Of a DNA stretch of 64,000 nt, positions 10,766 through 19,644 are shown in pieces; position 1 is the stretch's first letter; each line of letters starts with the position of its first letter. Source of the DNA: UBA2705 sp963977125 (GTDB taxonomy: Bacteria; Pseudomonadota; Alphaproteobacteria; Micavibrionales; Micavibrionaceae). The stretch lies in NCBI GenBank assembly GCA_963977125.1, contig CAXBNJ010000002.1:186001-250000 (forward strand). The letters run 5' to 3'. The position numbers and the translations under genes were made by a program. Below the pieces are notes generated by a model. It ran no database searches. It saw only the letters and a list, made by a program, of their open reading frames with translations, and was not told the origin of the DNA.

Positions 10766-12151
10766 ATGTTTAGCACAACTGATTTAAATACATGCACCAA
10801 GCATATTAAAGAAAAACTATTACTCAGCGCAGTAATCGTTGGCTGCTTATTCACGCCCAATTTTTCAACACAATCAGCACGCGCACAAACAATGGATGAC
10901 GATGCCCCTATCGCTTTATCCTTAGAAACTGTTGTTCTTTTTGCTTTGAATGATGACCCTGACATAAACATTGCTAAGTCACAAAAAGGCCAAGCTGAAA
11001 TGGGCGTACAAGAAGCCGCCTCAGCCTTTTATCCGCAAGTTGATATATTTGGCTCTTACGGGCGTGAATATAACAACCCGGCCAGCTCATCAGGCGGCGA
11101 TGGCTCTGTTTTCAGCTTAACCAACAACACCAATGACTTTTCAATGGTTCTAAACCAATTCATCTTTGATGGCTTTGCCACACAAGAAGAATATAAAAGA
11201 CGCCAAGTTCTGAATGAATCATCGACCGTACAACTCGACATAGCGCAAGAAGACGTTATTAACAGTACGATTGATTCATATTTAGGCTATTATCAATCGC
11301 AAAATGACGTTGAAATTGCCCAGAGTTTCTTACAAACGCTGAGTAAGGTTAATGCCAAAGTTGCGTTAATGGTTGAGGCTGGCGCTGAGAGTAAGGCAAA
11401 ACTGAGCTATGCTAACTCACGCCTTTCCTTTGCACGTTCCGAATTCACGACATCACAAGCGACTATGATTGATTCACTCACCGATTTAGAGTTCCTCACA
11501 GGGCGCCTTCCCACATTCCAAGCCATATATCCTGAGATTTTTGATGTATTAGAATTACAACTCGAAGATTTCTTTGAAGTGGCGCAAGATAATAACAGCT
11601 CGATCACGTTAAATGAACATGACCGCCAAGCCCTTATTCACGAATACCGCAAACAAAAAGCCGCTTATTACCCAACCATAAACGGCCTTGTTGAGTTCAA
11701 CCAAACCTATGATTCCGGCGGTAAGATTGGTCGTGACCGTACAACGGGCGCTTATGTTGAACTCAGCTATAAATTATTTGATGGATTCGCACGTGAAGCC
11801 TCAACTAATCGTGTTAAACACCAAATTAATGAAATTGATTTCAGAACACAAAAACTAGAAAAAGAAATTAAGCAAAGCATTAAACTCGCTTACAATCAAA
11901 TTGTCGCCCTACGCGAAGAAATGAATATCGTTGAAGAAGAGATCATTTCAAATGACGAACTTCAATCACTCTATCGTGAGCAGTTTGAATTTGGGGAAGG
12001 CGATATTTTACGTCTGATCGAAGGTGAAGAGCGTCTATATAATTCACACCGCCGCAAAAACCGCGTCGAGAGTGATATAGCCCGCAACATATATACGTTG
12101 ATGAAAAACATTGGCTATATGCGCAAAGAATATTTCTGCGCAAGCTGCTAG
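10766..12151 (+). CDS. TolC-family outer-membrane efflux/secretion protein
   Basis: 461 residues from the ATG at 10766. An in-frame earlier start at 10697 would overlap the previous gene by 62 bases and push the signal peptide inward, so I reject it. A signal peptide ending near ARAQT is visible, followed by the TolC-type opening (LSLETVVLFALNDDPDI) and the repeat motif AASAFYPQVDIFGSYG. The second half repeats the pattern (YRKQKAAYYPTINGLVEFNQTY) and has an ELSYKLFDG strand. Long helical stretches separate these, as in TolC trimers that form the outer-membrane duct of type I secretion. Last gene of the channel operon, convergent with rluD. No membrane-fusion protein or ABC transporter gene is in the window, so these must be elsewhere. 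Confidence 0.85.
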   Translation: MFSTTDLNTCTKHIKEKLLLSAVIVGCLFTPNFSTQSARAQTMDDDAPIALSLETVVLFALNDDPDINIAKSQKGQAEMGVQEAASAFYPQVDIFGSYGREYNNPASSSGGDGSVFSLTNNTNDFSMVLNQFIFDGFATQEEYKRRQVLNESSTVQLDIAQEDVINSTIDSYLGYYQSQNDVEIAQSFLQTLSKVNAKVALMVEAGAESKAKLSYANSRLSFARSEFTTSQATMIDSLTDLEFLTGRLPTFQAIYPEIFDVLELQLEDFFEVAQDNNSSITLNEHDRQALIHEYRKQKAAYYPTINGLVEFNQTYDSGGKIGRDRTTGAYVELSYKLFDGFAREASTNRVKHQINEIDFRTQKLEKEIKQSIKLAYNQIVALREEMNIVEEEIISNDELQSLYREQFEFGEGDILRLIEGEERLYNSHRRKNRVESDIARNIYTLMKNIGYMRKEYFCASC

Positions 12152-12242
12152 ACGCCTCACAACACGCCCCATATAAACTTTATTGAATCGCATCGCTTTT
12201 TTTTAAGCCTCGCGCATAAGACCCAGCTTAGGCTTCACCGCC

Positions 12243-13292
12243 CTATAATGCATCGCTTTCAGTCAGCAAGCGCATTAATTCAACTAAATCAGGCGGTAGA
12301 TCTACTGAGAAATGCATTTCTTCTTCTGTGCGTGGGTGAATAAATTTAATTTCACCTGCATGTAGAGCCTGTCGTGGGAAGCTCAAAATTTTATCCTGTA
12401 GTCCATCTGATTTAAAGTCGCCACGATTCATTAGGCTTAATTGTTTCGTACGCGGCGCGCCATATTGATGATCTCCAATAAGTGCGAAGCCTGTTTGGCT
12501 CATATGAACGCGGATTTGATGGGTACGGCCCGTTTGTAAGCGGCACTCCATCAGTGATATTGTTTTCTCTGCACGACCAAAAGTCTTTACGGCACGGTAA
12601 AAAGTCACCGCTTCGCGGCCTTTATGCAGGGATGTAACAGTCATTTTCGTACGGTTTTTAGGATCACGACCAATAGGCAGATTCACCTTCCCCTGAAACA
12701 AAAGCGGCACGCCCCAACAAAATGCTTGATAGACCCGAGACAAACTACGATCCGCTAATTGTGAAGCTAGCCCTTGATGGGCAAAGTCATTTTTCGCGAC
12801 CATAATAAGGCCCGATGTATCTTTATCCAATCGATGGACAATGCCCGGGCGCTTAACGCCGCCAATACCAGATAGGCTATCACCGCAATGATGAAGCAAG
12901 GCATTCACCAATGTGCCGTCTCTGTGGCCTGCGCCGGGGTGAACAACAAGGCCAACAGGTTTGTTAATCACCAGTAGGTCATCATCTTCAAATACAATAT
13001 CAAGCGGAATATCTTGCGCTTCAGGCTCAGCAGGTTCCGCTTCAGGCACTTGCATCAACAAAATACCCGCTGTCGTAATGCGCTGTGAAGCGCCTTTAAG
13101 CGCCACGCCATCAAACCATACATGTCCAGAAGCAATTAACTGTTTAACGCGCTCACGTGAGAAATCTGGCGCCGCCATACTGGCAATCGCTTTATCAAAA
13201 CGCTCACCAACCAAACGTTCATCTATTTCAAAACATATATCTAATGGTTTTGACATCTTCGGAAATCTTTCTAAGCGCTTACGCTCTATCAT
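12243..13292 (-). CDS. rluD: 23S rRNA pseudouridine synthase, RluA/RluD family
   Basis: 349 residues, slightly longer than RluD. An S4 RNA-binding domain spans about 29-85. The catalytic domain contains the signature HRLDKDTSG with the catalytic Asp at 156, and later RLQTGRTHQIRVH and GDHQYG. RluD converts three uridines of helix 69 of 23S rRNA to pseudouridine and supports ribosome assembly. Assignment to RluD rather than RluC or RluA rests on the S4 domain, the length and overall pattern. A second ATG 36 bases inside (13256) gives a more usual N-terminus (MSKPLDI) and is an equally plausible start. It is 50 bases downstream of an exported protein on the same strand and may share its transcript. 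Confidence 0.85.
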   Translation of the reverse strand: MIERKRLERFPKMSKPLDICFEIDERLVGERFDKAIASMAAPDFSRERVKQLIASGHVWFDGVALKGASQRITTAGILLMQVPEAEPAEPEAQDIPLDIVFEDDDLLVINKPVGLVVHPGAGHRDGTLVNALLHHCGDSLSGIGGVKRPGIVHRLDKDTSGLIMVAKNDFAHQGLASQLADRSLSRVYQAFCWGVPLLFQGKVNLPIGRDPKNRTKMTVTSLHKGREAVTFYRAVKTFGRAEKTISLMECRLQTGRTHQIRVHMSQTGFALIGDHQYGAPRTKQLSLMNRGDFKSDGLQDKILSFPRQALHAGEIKFIHPRTEEEMHFSVDLPPDLVELMRLLTESDAL

Positions 13293-13342
13293 CTAAATCA
13301 TCGTTTATTATGCTTGATCTAACATTCAAACATCGGCGCCGA

Positions 13343-14884
13343 TTACGGCGTGCACGGGTTCTTATAGTCTCCTACGGGCGCAATAGCAAGCAACCAAGCA
13401 CGCATCGTCGAGGTAATCACCGAGGCGCTCTGATCCAATTCAGGGAAGACGTCCTCATGACCGTCTTCCAGCTTCGTGGAGAGTATCTCTTCAAGCGCGC
13501 TCATTTCACGACGCTCTTTAACGTCTTCAACGTCACTCATTTCTTCTTTTTTATTGATCGCATCCGCTCGATCACTCGCCCCATAGCCCGTATACAGATC
13601 CCCGACAATACGTAACTGTCCTTCTGGCGTGAGGGTTAGACGATGCGCTTTGCTGTCTGATCCTTCAACATAGGCTTTATCATCCAATATTGTGCCCTGC
13701 GGTGAGAACATTAGCATACGGATATGCGAGCGCACTTTTTCTGATGGGGTCAAGGCTGTCGCATTGACCAACACCATGACACGTTTATCTTCTAATACCT
13801 GCATATCTACAGCCGAAAAACTATATGCATCACCGCCCGTTACAAAACGCTGCCATTTAGGACGGCCATCAGTATCAACCAGTAAAAGCCAAAGAGCGGA
13901 GTTCTTTTCACCGCCATCACGCAAACTGCGCCAAGCCGTACCGAGCGCGACAAAACCTTGCTCTGCATAATCCGCCGCTTTGACTAACTCTGCCTTAGCG
14001 CCACGTGAAAATGATTTCTGCCAATAAATTGACCCTTTTTCATCCAAATTAACTAACCAGCCCCCATCGCGACCATCCCCCGTATTCGATACTTGCACGC
14101 GTCCCGCCGCAAGTAAGCTGCCGTCTTTATTAACGCTAACGCTGTTAAACATATTGGGCGTACCGGGCATATATAAACGACGCCCTGATTTTTTTAAATC
14201 AGTATTGACGCTATAGCTAACGCTCGCCGCATCACCATCAGCATCATTGCGCGTTTTCGTCGCCTGAAGAGATACGATAAACACGCCATTCTTATCCAAA
14301 ACCATATCAGTGAGTTTCAATTTGGTATCATCTTCGCGGAAAATCAGAGTTTTAAGAATAGCGCCATCAAAACTCATTTTCAAAAGTCGTGGCTCATAGC
14401 CTCCCGCGGCTTTCTTAATATTCACGCCAAGATAAAGCGCTTGGTCGATGCGCTGCGCTTTCACAATGGACTCCAGCCCTTCAATTTCTATCTTTTTTTG
14501 CTCTTCAAGAACTTGTCCGTCTTTATCATAGCGCAGCAGCGTTATAAAACGTGGCGCGTTCGCCTCATGCATATCCGGCGTTGCCATACCAATGGCAAAA
14601 AACTGACCGTCATCGAGTGGAACATAATCGGTAAACCAATCATAACCATTGCGGCCAACAACCCGTCGCCATAAATACAGGCTATCAAAGCTGGGGTTAC
14701 GCAAAGGCGTGATTGTTTCATAAACAGGGCTGCAATTTTCCTGCAATATCGCCTGATTTTGCGGCGTTGCCGGCAAGCTGTCTTGCGCTCTCACAGCCAC
14801 CGATACAAGGCCAATAACAACCCCCACCAAAGCACCAAGCGCAATGCGCTGCCATATATTCAAACTATCTAATCTCAAAGCCAA
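13343..14884 (-). CDS. exported protein of unknown function, beta-propeller-like
   Basis: 513 residues with an N-terminal hydrophobic segment (about 12-32) ending ARAQD, so it is exported or membrane-anchored. The body is a series of short beta-strand units with recurring patterns such as G-x-F-x-x-G-x-A and LV(N/D)xDGxxxW. This resembles proteins with weak beta-propeller repeats, and no enzyme motif is visible. The region near 440-470 is highly charged. The chain ends in a Cys-Thr-Pro, and the neighbouring gene product ends in Cys-Pro; both have the same layout, which suggests distant paralogs. It lies 36 bases after that neighbour and 50 before rluD. I do not recognise a named family. Confidence 0.7.
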   Translation of the reverse strand: MALRLDSLNIWQRIALGALVGVVIGLVSVAVRAQDSLPATPQNQAILQENCSPVYETITPLRNPSFDSLYLWRRVVGRNGYDWFTDYVPLDDGQFFAIGMATPDMHEANAPRFITLLRYDKDGQVLEEQKKIEIEGLESIVKAQRIDQALYLGVNIKKAAGGYEPRLLKMSFDGAILKTLIFREDDTKLKLTDMVLDKNGVFIVSLQATKTRNDADGDAASVSYSVNTDLKKSGRRLYMPGTPNMFNSVSVNKDGSLLAAGRVQVSNTGDGRDGGWLVNLDEKGSIYWQKSFSRGAKAELVKAADYAEQGFVALGTAWRSLRDGGEKNSALWLLLVDTDGRPKWQRFVTGGDAYSFSAVDMQVLEDKRVMVLVNATALTPSEKVRSHIRMLMFSPQGTILDDKAYVEGSDSKAHRLTLTPEGQLRIVGDLYTGYGASDRADAINKKEEMSDVEDVKERREMSALEEILSTKLEDGHEDVFPELDQSASVITSTMRAWLLAIAPVGDYKNPCTP

Positions 14885-14920
14885 ACATCCTGTTTTACTG
14901 TATATCCTACTGGATATGCC

Positions 14921-16255
14921 TTAGGGGCAAGTTTCCAAACCCTTCACATTAATCACTAGGCCATAAGCATTATACGCCATAAACCGCGCTTTTTGAAGCC
15001 TTGATCCACTCAAGCGCCCACTCAGCTTTGGCGCAAGTGCGCCGGCTATATATAAAACCCCGTCTTGATACGCACCATTATAGGCCAATATATTATTATT
15101 CTGCGCATCGCCAAGGCGGTAAGCTTGGCACAATGCCCCTGATTTCTTACTTAAGAACATAAGCAGGCTAAAGCGTGGCTGATCTTGTGCCTCGGGCTCC
15201 AAAAAATACAGCGCTGCCATAGTCGTCTCATTAATATCGATAAGGCGCTTCGCTGAAAACAAGGCCTTATCCTGCGCGGCGAAATGCTGCTTTAAGAAAA
15301 AATCACCTGCGGCATCAAAATGCCCGAATATGCCCTCGCGTTTATTCTGTCCTTGCCATTCCCCTGCAACCCAAATTTTATGATCCGCACTGGCGATTAG
15401 GGCTGAGAAGTTACTGACTTTTTCACTTACAGCCTCTGAAGCCACAGCTAAAGTCTCTGCCATCTGCCCTTTAATAGGCTGCTTTATTAATCGAGCTTCG
15501 TCCGCTTGACCTGACGCATAAAGAGCATCGTTATCTATCACTACATCATAGCTACGCCCCGCATAACGTCCGATCTCACGTGTTAAAACGGTATAGTCGC
15601 CGTCATTTAAGGCAATATCCAATGTGTAGAGAATAGTCGATTCTTGCATTTGAGCATTGCGTTGTAAGGCTTTGAAGTACAGCGCCCCATCATGCGCAAC
15701 CATACGCGGTGAATACAAACCACCCTGCAAATCTTCAAGATAGATTTCATGCAGTAAATTTTGCAGCTGTGCATCATAAATACGTATAAAAATTTTATCG
15801 TCGCCACCATCAGCCGCGCCCCATAAATCATCTGCACTTTGCGGCTCAGAATAATCCCCCATAGCAATTAAAACATCATCGTAATTTTGGATATCATAAA
15901 TGGTTTGAAACCCTGCTAATGCGCTAAGATTCTCGGCCTTTAATGCACCCGACTTATCATAGAGCGCCATATAAGCGCTTTGTTCCCATTTACCATTTTC
16001 GTCACCCATTTGCCCTGCAAAAACCACATGGCCATCAGCCATGACGCTGACATCACGAAATATTTCATGCGCTTTGCGGGGCTGTGCGCTGCGCTCAACG
16101 TGCCATAATATATTATCTGTAGGCAAGTCGAGTATATTGAGGTCTTCAAGCATCGTCACATCAGCGCCCGCCGTGCCCGCGGCCTTTTCCGCTGCAGCCA
16201 AAGACGCGGTCGACGGTACAAATAAAGCCAGTAAAAGAACAATTCTTAACAACAT
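14921..16255 (-). CDS. secreted protein of unknown function, beta-propeller-like
   Basis: 444 residues with a classical signal peptide (MLLRIVLLLALFVPSTASLAA). The mature part consists of repeated short strands such as DVSVMADGHVVFAGQMGD and a later KIWVAGEWQGQN unit, a pattern also seen in the next gene's product (G-F-F/V-x-x-G). These are typical of weakly conserved propeller blades. A Cys-Pro pair ends the chain. No catalytic motif or lipobox is seen. It is the first gene of a likely three-gene run with the following exported protein and rluD. The function is unknown and probably periplasmic. Confidence 0.7.
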   Translation of the reverse strand: MLLRIVLLLALFVPSTASLAAAEKAAGTAGADVTMLEDLNILDLPTDNILWHVERSAQPRKAHEIFRDVSVMADGHVVFAGQMGDENGKWEQSAYMALYDKSGALKAENLSALAGFQTIYDIQNYDDVLIAMGDYSEPQSADDLWGAADGGDDKIFIRIYDAQLQNLLHEIYLEDLQGGLYSPRMVAHDGALYFKALQRNAQMQESTILYTLDIALNDGDYTVLTREIGRYAGRSYDVVIDNDALYASGQADEARLIKQPIKGQMAETLAVASEAVSEKVSNFSALIASADHKIWVAGEWQGQNKREGIFGHFDAAGDFFLKQHFAAQDKALFSAKRLIDINETTMAALYFLEPEAQDQPRFSLLMFLSKKSGALCQAYRLGDAQNNNILAYNGAYQDGVLYIAGALAPKLSGRLSGSRLQKARFMAYNAYGLVINVKGLETCP

Positions 16256-16373
16256 GGGAGTAAAGCCTTTTCCGCTTTTCTGTGTTTTTTAATGCAATAG
16301 GCTTGCGCCAAAGCCGTGATGTCTGATATTTAGAAGCCTACTATAAAGCAACATTTTGTAATAGGCTTAAATT

Positions 16374-17432
16374 TTGTCTACGCTTAAAAAAATACTGATT
16401 ATCTCTGATGCATGGCACCCGCAAGTTAACGGTGTGGTGCGCACTTATGAGCATGTCATTGATGAACTTCAAAAGCGCGACTTTACAATGCATGTAATCG
16501 GCCCCGCTGATTTCCCACGCAGCTTTAATATGCCCGGCTATAGCGAAATTAAACTGGCGATTTTTCCTTATAAAAAACTCAGCCAAATGATTGATGATTT
16601 TGCCCCTGATGGCATACATATAGCGACAGAAGGCCCCCTTGGTTGGGCGGCGCGGAAATACTGCGTTAAGCGCAATATTGGCTATAGTAGTGCCTATCAC
16701 ACCCATTTCCCTGATTACCTCGCTCAGCGTGCCGGGCAATATTGGCGCGGTCTTATTGCCCCTGCCAAGAATTTTGGTATATGGTATACGCGCAAATTTC
16801 ACAGCACGTCTAAGGCCATGCTTGTTGCAACAAAAAGCCTAGAGCTGGACTTAGAAAAATGGACATTCACCGCGCCGCGCTTTTCTTTCTCACGCGGCGT
16901 AAATCTTGATATATTCACGCCTGAGGGCACAATAAACCCCTTACGCGCAGAACTTACACCGCCAGTAGCCCTCTATGTCGGGCGCATCGCGATTGAGAAA
17001 AACCTAGAAGCTTTCCTCAGCATGGAGTGGAGCGGCTCTAAATTATTAGTCGGCGACGGCCCTGCCCGCGCCAAACTAAGCGCGCTTTATCCTGACGCTC
17101 AGTTTGTCGGCAGCCATAGCCGCGAAGAACTTGCCGCCTATTATCGTTGCGGCGATGTTTTTGTTTTTCCTTCGAAAACTGACACATTCGGCATGGTCTT
17201 GGTTGAAGCTTTGGCGTGCGGCCTGCCTATTGCGGGCTATAACGTTACAGGCCCTAAAGATATCATCACCGATAACGCCCTCGGCGCAATAAATGACGAC
17301 CTCGCCACCGCGGCGAACAACGCCTTAAACGGTGGTACAGCTGAGCAGCGCCACCACCACGCCGCCGCCAATTATAGCTGGCCGCGCGCCGCGCAAGAAT
17401 TTATTGATGCGTTAGAGCAAGCCATTACCTAA
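16374..17432 (+). CDS. GT4-family glycosyltransferase, MgtA/SqdX-like
   Basis: 352 residues from a TTG start, preceded by AGG 8 bases upstream. No in-frame ATG fits better. GT-B fold features are clear: an N-terminal ISDAWHPQVNGVVRT loop, a middle LYVGRIAIEKNLEAFL that opens the nucleotide-sugar half, and the C-terminal FPSKTDTFGMVLVEALACGLP motif that binds the donor sugar nucleotide. This combination is typical of alpha-mannosyl- or glucuronosyl-transferases of the MgtA/SqdX group, which glycosylate diacylglycerol or similar lipids at the cytoplasmic face. The actual donor and acceptor cannot be read from sequence. It stands alone and diverges from the exported-protein genes. Confidence 0.82.
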   Translation: MSTLKKILIISDAWHPQVNGVVRTYEHVIDELQKRDFTMHVIGPADFPRSFNMPGYSEIKLAIFPYKKLSQMIDDFAPDGIHIATEGPLGWAARKYCVKRNIGYSSAYHTHFPDYLAQRAGQYWRGLIAPAKNFGIWYTRKFHSTSKAMLVATKSLELDLEKWTFTAPRFSFSRGVNLDIFTPEGTINPLRAELTPPVALYVGRIAIEKNLEAFLSMEWSGSKLLVGDGPARAKLSALYPDAQFVGSHSREELAAYYRCGDVFVFPSKTDTFGMVLVEALACGLPIAGYNVTGPKDIITDNALGAINDDLATAANNALNGGTAEQRHHHAAANYSWPRAAQEFIDALEQAIT

Positions 17433-17534
17433 TGCCCACCCTCTCTGCCCTTGCTTGCTTTCTTTATTGACATATAGATGCGCCCTGTTTAATGTGATCT
17501 TTATATGAAAAATAATAAGCAGCAGGGAACAATA

Positions 17535-17903
17535 ATGAAAAATCCATTTAAAAAAGATGAAAATGGCCGAACAGAACTTGGCAAAATTTTTACGCGTAGT
17601 GCGAAATATTATAAATATGCCTCAAATGTTCATTATCAAGACTATAAAAACTTTGCTCTTAAGGGCGAAGGCGAATATAGGGGTTATGACCCTAAAGACA
17701 CATTTCAACGCACCGCCGGTATACTCAGCGCACCTATCGGCTTTATCTCCCGTAATATTGTCATCGGCCCAATTGGCTCACTGATCATAGCCTGCTCTGG
17801 CACTGACGGCATGAGTGCGGAGGAATGTGAAGCGCGTTTTGATGAATGTGCTCTTGCTGAAAAACAAGAAGAGAAAAAGAAAAATAAGACTTTAAACATG
17901 TAA
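17535..17903 (+). CDS. small protein of unknown function
   Basis: 122 residues from the ATG at 17535, chosen because CAGGGA lies 6 bases before it; an earlier in-frame ATG at 17505 has no such site. The N-terminal half is basic and Tyr-rich. A hydrophobic stretch at about 62-84 (SAPIGFISRNIVIGPIGSLIIA) may be a membrane segment. After it come two cysteines in a CEARFDEC unit and a Lys/Glu-rich tail. No family recognised. It opens a run of three small plus-strand genes. Confidence 0.6.
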   Translation: MKNPFKKDENGRTELGKIFTRSAKYYKYASNVHYQDYKNFALKGEGEYRGYDPKDTFQRTAGILSAPIGFISRNIVIGPIGSLIIACSGTDGMSAEECEARFDECALAEKQEEKKKNKTLNM

Positions 17904-17955
17904 GGACACGCGTTCTTTCAAATAACCAAGCTGTACAATAATCCAAGGATTTACA

Positions 17956-18558
17956 ATGTTTGAAAATAACTGGTTCAAAAAACAATGGGATGCTTTAGGC
18001 GCGGCAAAGCGTTTAAAAGAACATCATGCAACGCAAGCGACCGCCATTAACTTTGCCATTCGCAACAAAGACCCATGCGCAATTCAAACTTTGGCTTTGG
18101 CAACACAGGAGCCCTCATCTTTTAACCGCGAGTATTATAGAGATTTATTATTAACCGCTCTTAATACCGATGATGTCGAAACCTTTGAGGCGACCTTAAA
18201 GCTTCGCCAGAGCGCTTCTGTGAATTATAAGTTCCATGAGAACCTCTATAACATTCATGGCTTTAAAGAAGACAGGGTCACCCCTTTAATCTGTAAAGCC
18301 ATAGAACATGATAAGAAAAACATTGCGACCGCCCTTATCCTAAACCCTAAAACCGACCTATACAGTCAAACAACAAGCTCGGGCTTCTTTGCTTTGGGCA
18401 TGTGGTGGGATGACCACGTAACAAAAATGTATAATGCCCACCAACTGGCCGAAACAAAAAATAGTGAGTATTTTACAGCGGCAGTGGCTGAGCGCACAAA
18501 AAGCGAAAACCCTGTACAGCAGAGATTGAATTTCGCCCCAGCTAAACATTTAGGGTGA
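17956..18558 (+). CDS. uncharacterised protein, paralog of the 18954-19550 product
   Basis: 200 residues, without signal peptide or membrane segment. It opens FENNWFKKQWDAL and continues with alternating helices, resembling degenerate ankyrin-like pairs (for example TPLICKAIEHDKKNIATALI, which has the TPL start of an ankyrin unit). The product of the gene at 18954-19550, on the opposite strand about 400 bases away, has the same opening (WNDNWLTRKWNAI), the same TPLLNKAIEMKAENIALYI segment and almost the same length. The two are therefore paralogs. Function unknown; an ankyrin-like protein-interaction role is an inference. Confidence 0.65.
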   Translation: MFENNWFKKQWDALGAAKRLKEHHATQATAINFAIRNKDPCAIQTLALATQEPSSFNREYYRDLLLTALNTDDVETFEATLKLRQSASVNYKFHENLYNIHGFKEDRVTPLICKAIEHDKKNIATALILNPKTDLYSQTTSSGFFALGMWWDDHVTKMYNAHQLAETKNSEYFTAAVAERTKSENPVQQRLNFAPAKHLG

Positions 18559-18582
18559 TTTTATTATTTACGGAGAAACAAA

Positions 18583-18921
18583 ATGAGCGACGACGATAAA
18601 CAATATAAAACAGATTTTGCCTCTTTGCGTGAGCTGTTTACTGAATATGTGACACTTGATCGTGAATATGAGAAAAATAGATATGAGCTAAAAATTCCTT
18701 GGTATCACATCACCCAGATTGAGGGTCGATATGCGCCAGATAAAATTGAAAAGACGCGCAACAAAGGCGAAGTCTGCTCAGATCTCTGGTGGATAGCCAA
18801 CGGTGAAGTTAAAAAATGCAAAACCTATGAAACCCCCACCGAAATAGAGACAGAAATTCAAGCCGCCAAAGATCGCATGTTCGCGGCGATGAAAAAGCAA
18901 AGAATGCCGCTTATTTTCTAA
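18583..18921 (+). CDS. small soluble protein of unknown function
   Basis: 112 residues, with CGGAG 10 bases before the ATG. It is highly charged, with no signal or membrane segment. The middle contains VCSDLWWIANGEVKKCKTYETP, with two cysteines that could pair or bind a ligand, and the C-terminal third is predicted helical. It lies 24 bases after the ankyrin-like gene and probably shares its transcript. Not recognised. Confidence 0.6.
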   Translation: MSDDDKQYKTDFASLRELFTEYVTLDREYEKNRYELKIPWYHITQIEGRYAPDKIEKTRNKGEVCSDLWWIANGEVKKCKTYETPTEIETEIQAAKDRMFAAMKKQRMPLIF

Positions 18922-18953
18922 TTGTTGCCTAAAAAATAAACACTGATAGCTTC

Positions 18954-19550
18954 TTATGACAGAAGCTTATGCTCCATGCTAAACGCCTTAGCTTTTAGCG
19001 CATTCGCCTCAGCACGCAGTAGCTCTGCTGATAATTTTTCCATACCCTGTTTTTCAGCCAAGTCACTCGGTTTATCGCCATAGCTCTCGCTTTTGTTAGT
19101 CTTGCCATCATCATAGGAGGTATAAGAGGAATAAGATTTTTCAGCAATATGTGCGCCGGGTTGACGGGCTATATATAAGGCGATATTTTCAGCCTTCATC
19201 TCAATCGCCTTATTCAAAAGCGGTGTGCAGCTATAACTATACCCCGAGTCAGGGCCGCCATCCCCATTATAGGCAAAACGATACTCTAAAGGTTTTTCAA
19301 CATAATCTAAAAATACGCGAAATACCGCGACATCGTCAGCTTCTAAACTCTTGGATAAAAACCCCGATAAATTCCAATTTATAAAACGCTCCGGGCGTTC
19401 TGTGTTTTTAAGGGTTGTGGAGATAAGCTCACTATCTTTGGCGGCAATAGCGCCATACACACAGAGTCTTTGTTCTTCATGATGCGCGGCGATGCGTCTA
19501 TTTTCTTTAATCGCATTCCATTTACGCGTTAACCAATTATCATTCCACAT
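18954..19550 (-). CDS. uncharacterised protein, paralog of the 17956-18558 product
   Basis: 198 residues from the ATG at 19550, chosen because AAGGGAG lies 8 bases upstream and because it then matches the length and opening of its paralog. A longer frame starting at 19616 lacks a site. The body is helical with an ankyrin-like unit (CTPLLNKAIEMKAENIALYI). A Ser/Tyr-rich insert (about 145-160) replaces a hydrophobic insert of the paralog. No signal peptide. It converges on the 112-residue gene, so the paralogs flank that gene in opposite orientations. Confidence 0.65.
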   Translation of the reverse strand: MWNDNWLTRKWNAIKENRRIAAHHEEQRLCVYGAIAAKDSELISTTLKNTERPERFINWNLSGFLSKSLEADDVAVFRVFLDYVEKPLEYRFAYNGDGGPDSGYSYSCTPLLNKAIEMKAENIALYIARQPGAHIAEKSYSSYTSYDDGKTNKSESYGDKPSDLAEKQGMEKLSAELLRAEANALKAKAFSMEHKLLS

Positions 19551-19644
19551 AGCTTTAGCTCCCTTTACATTATGTCCAACACTAAGTTTTTTAGCATCTC
19601 GTGGGGGTGTTGGCAAGCGTTATGTCTATAGGGCGAAGCAAAAG

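Noticed and set aside
4706..12151. Complete type I secretion system
   Set aside because: Neither an ABC transporter nor a membrane-fusion protein gene is present in the window.
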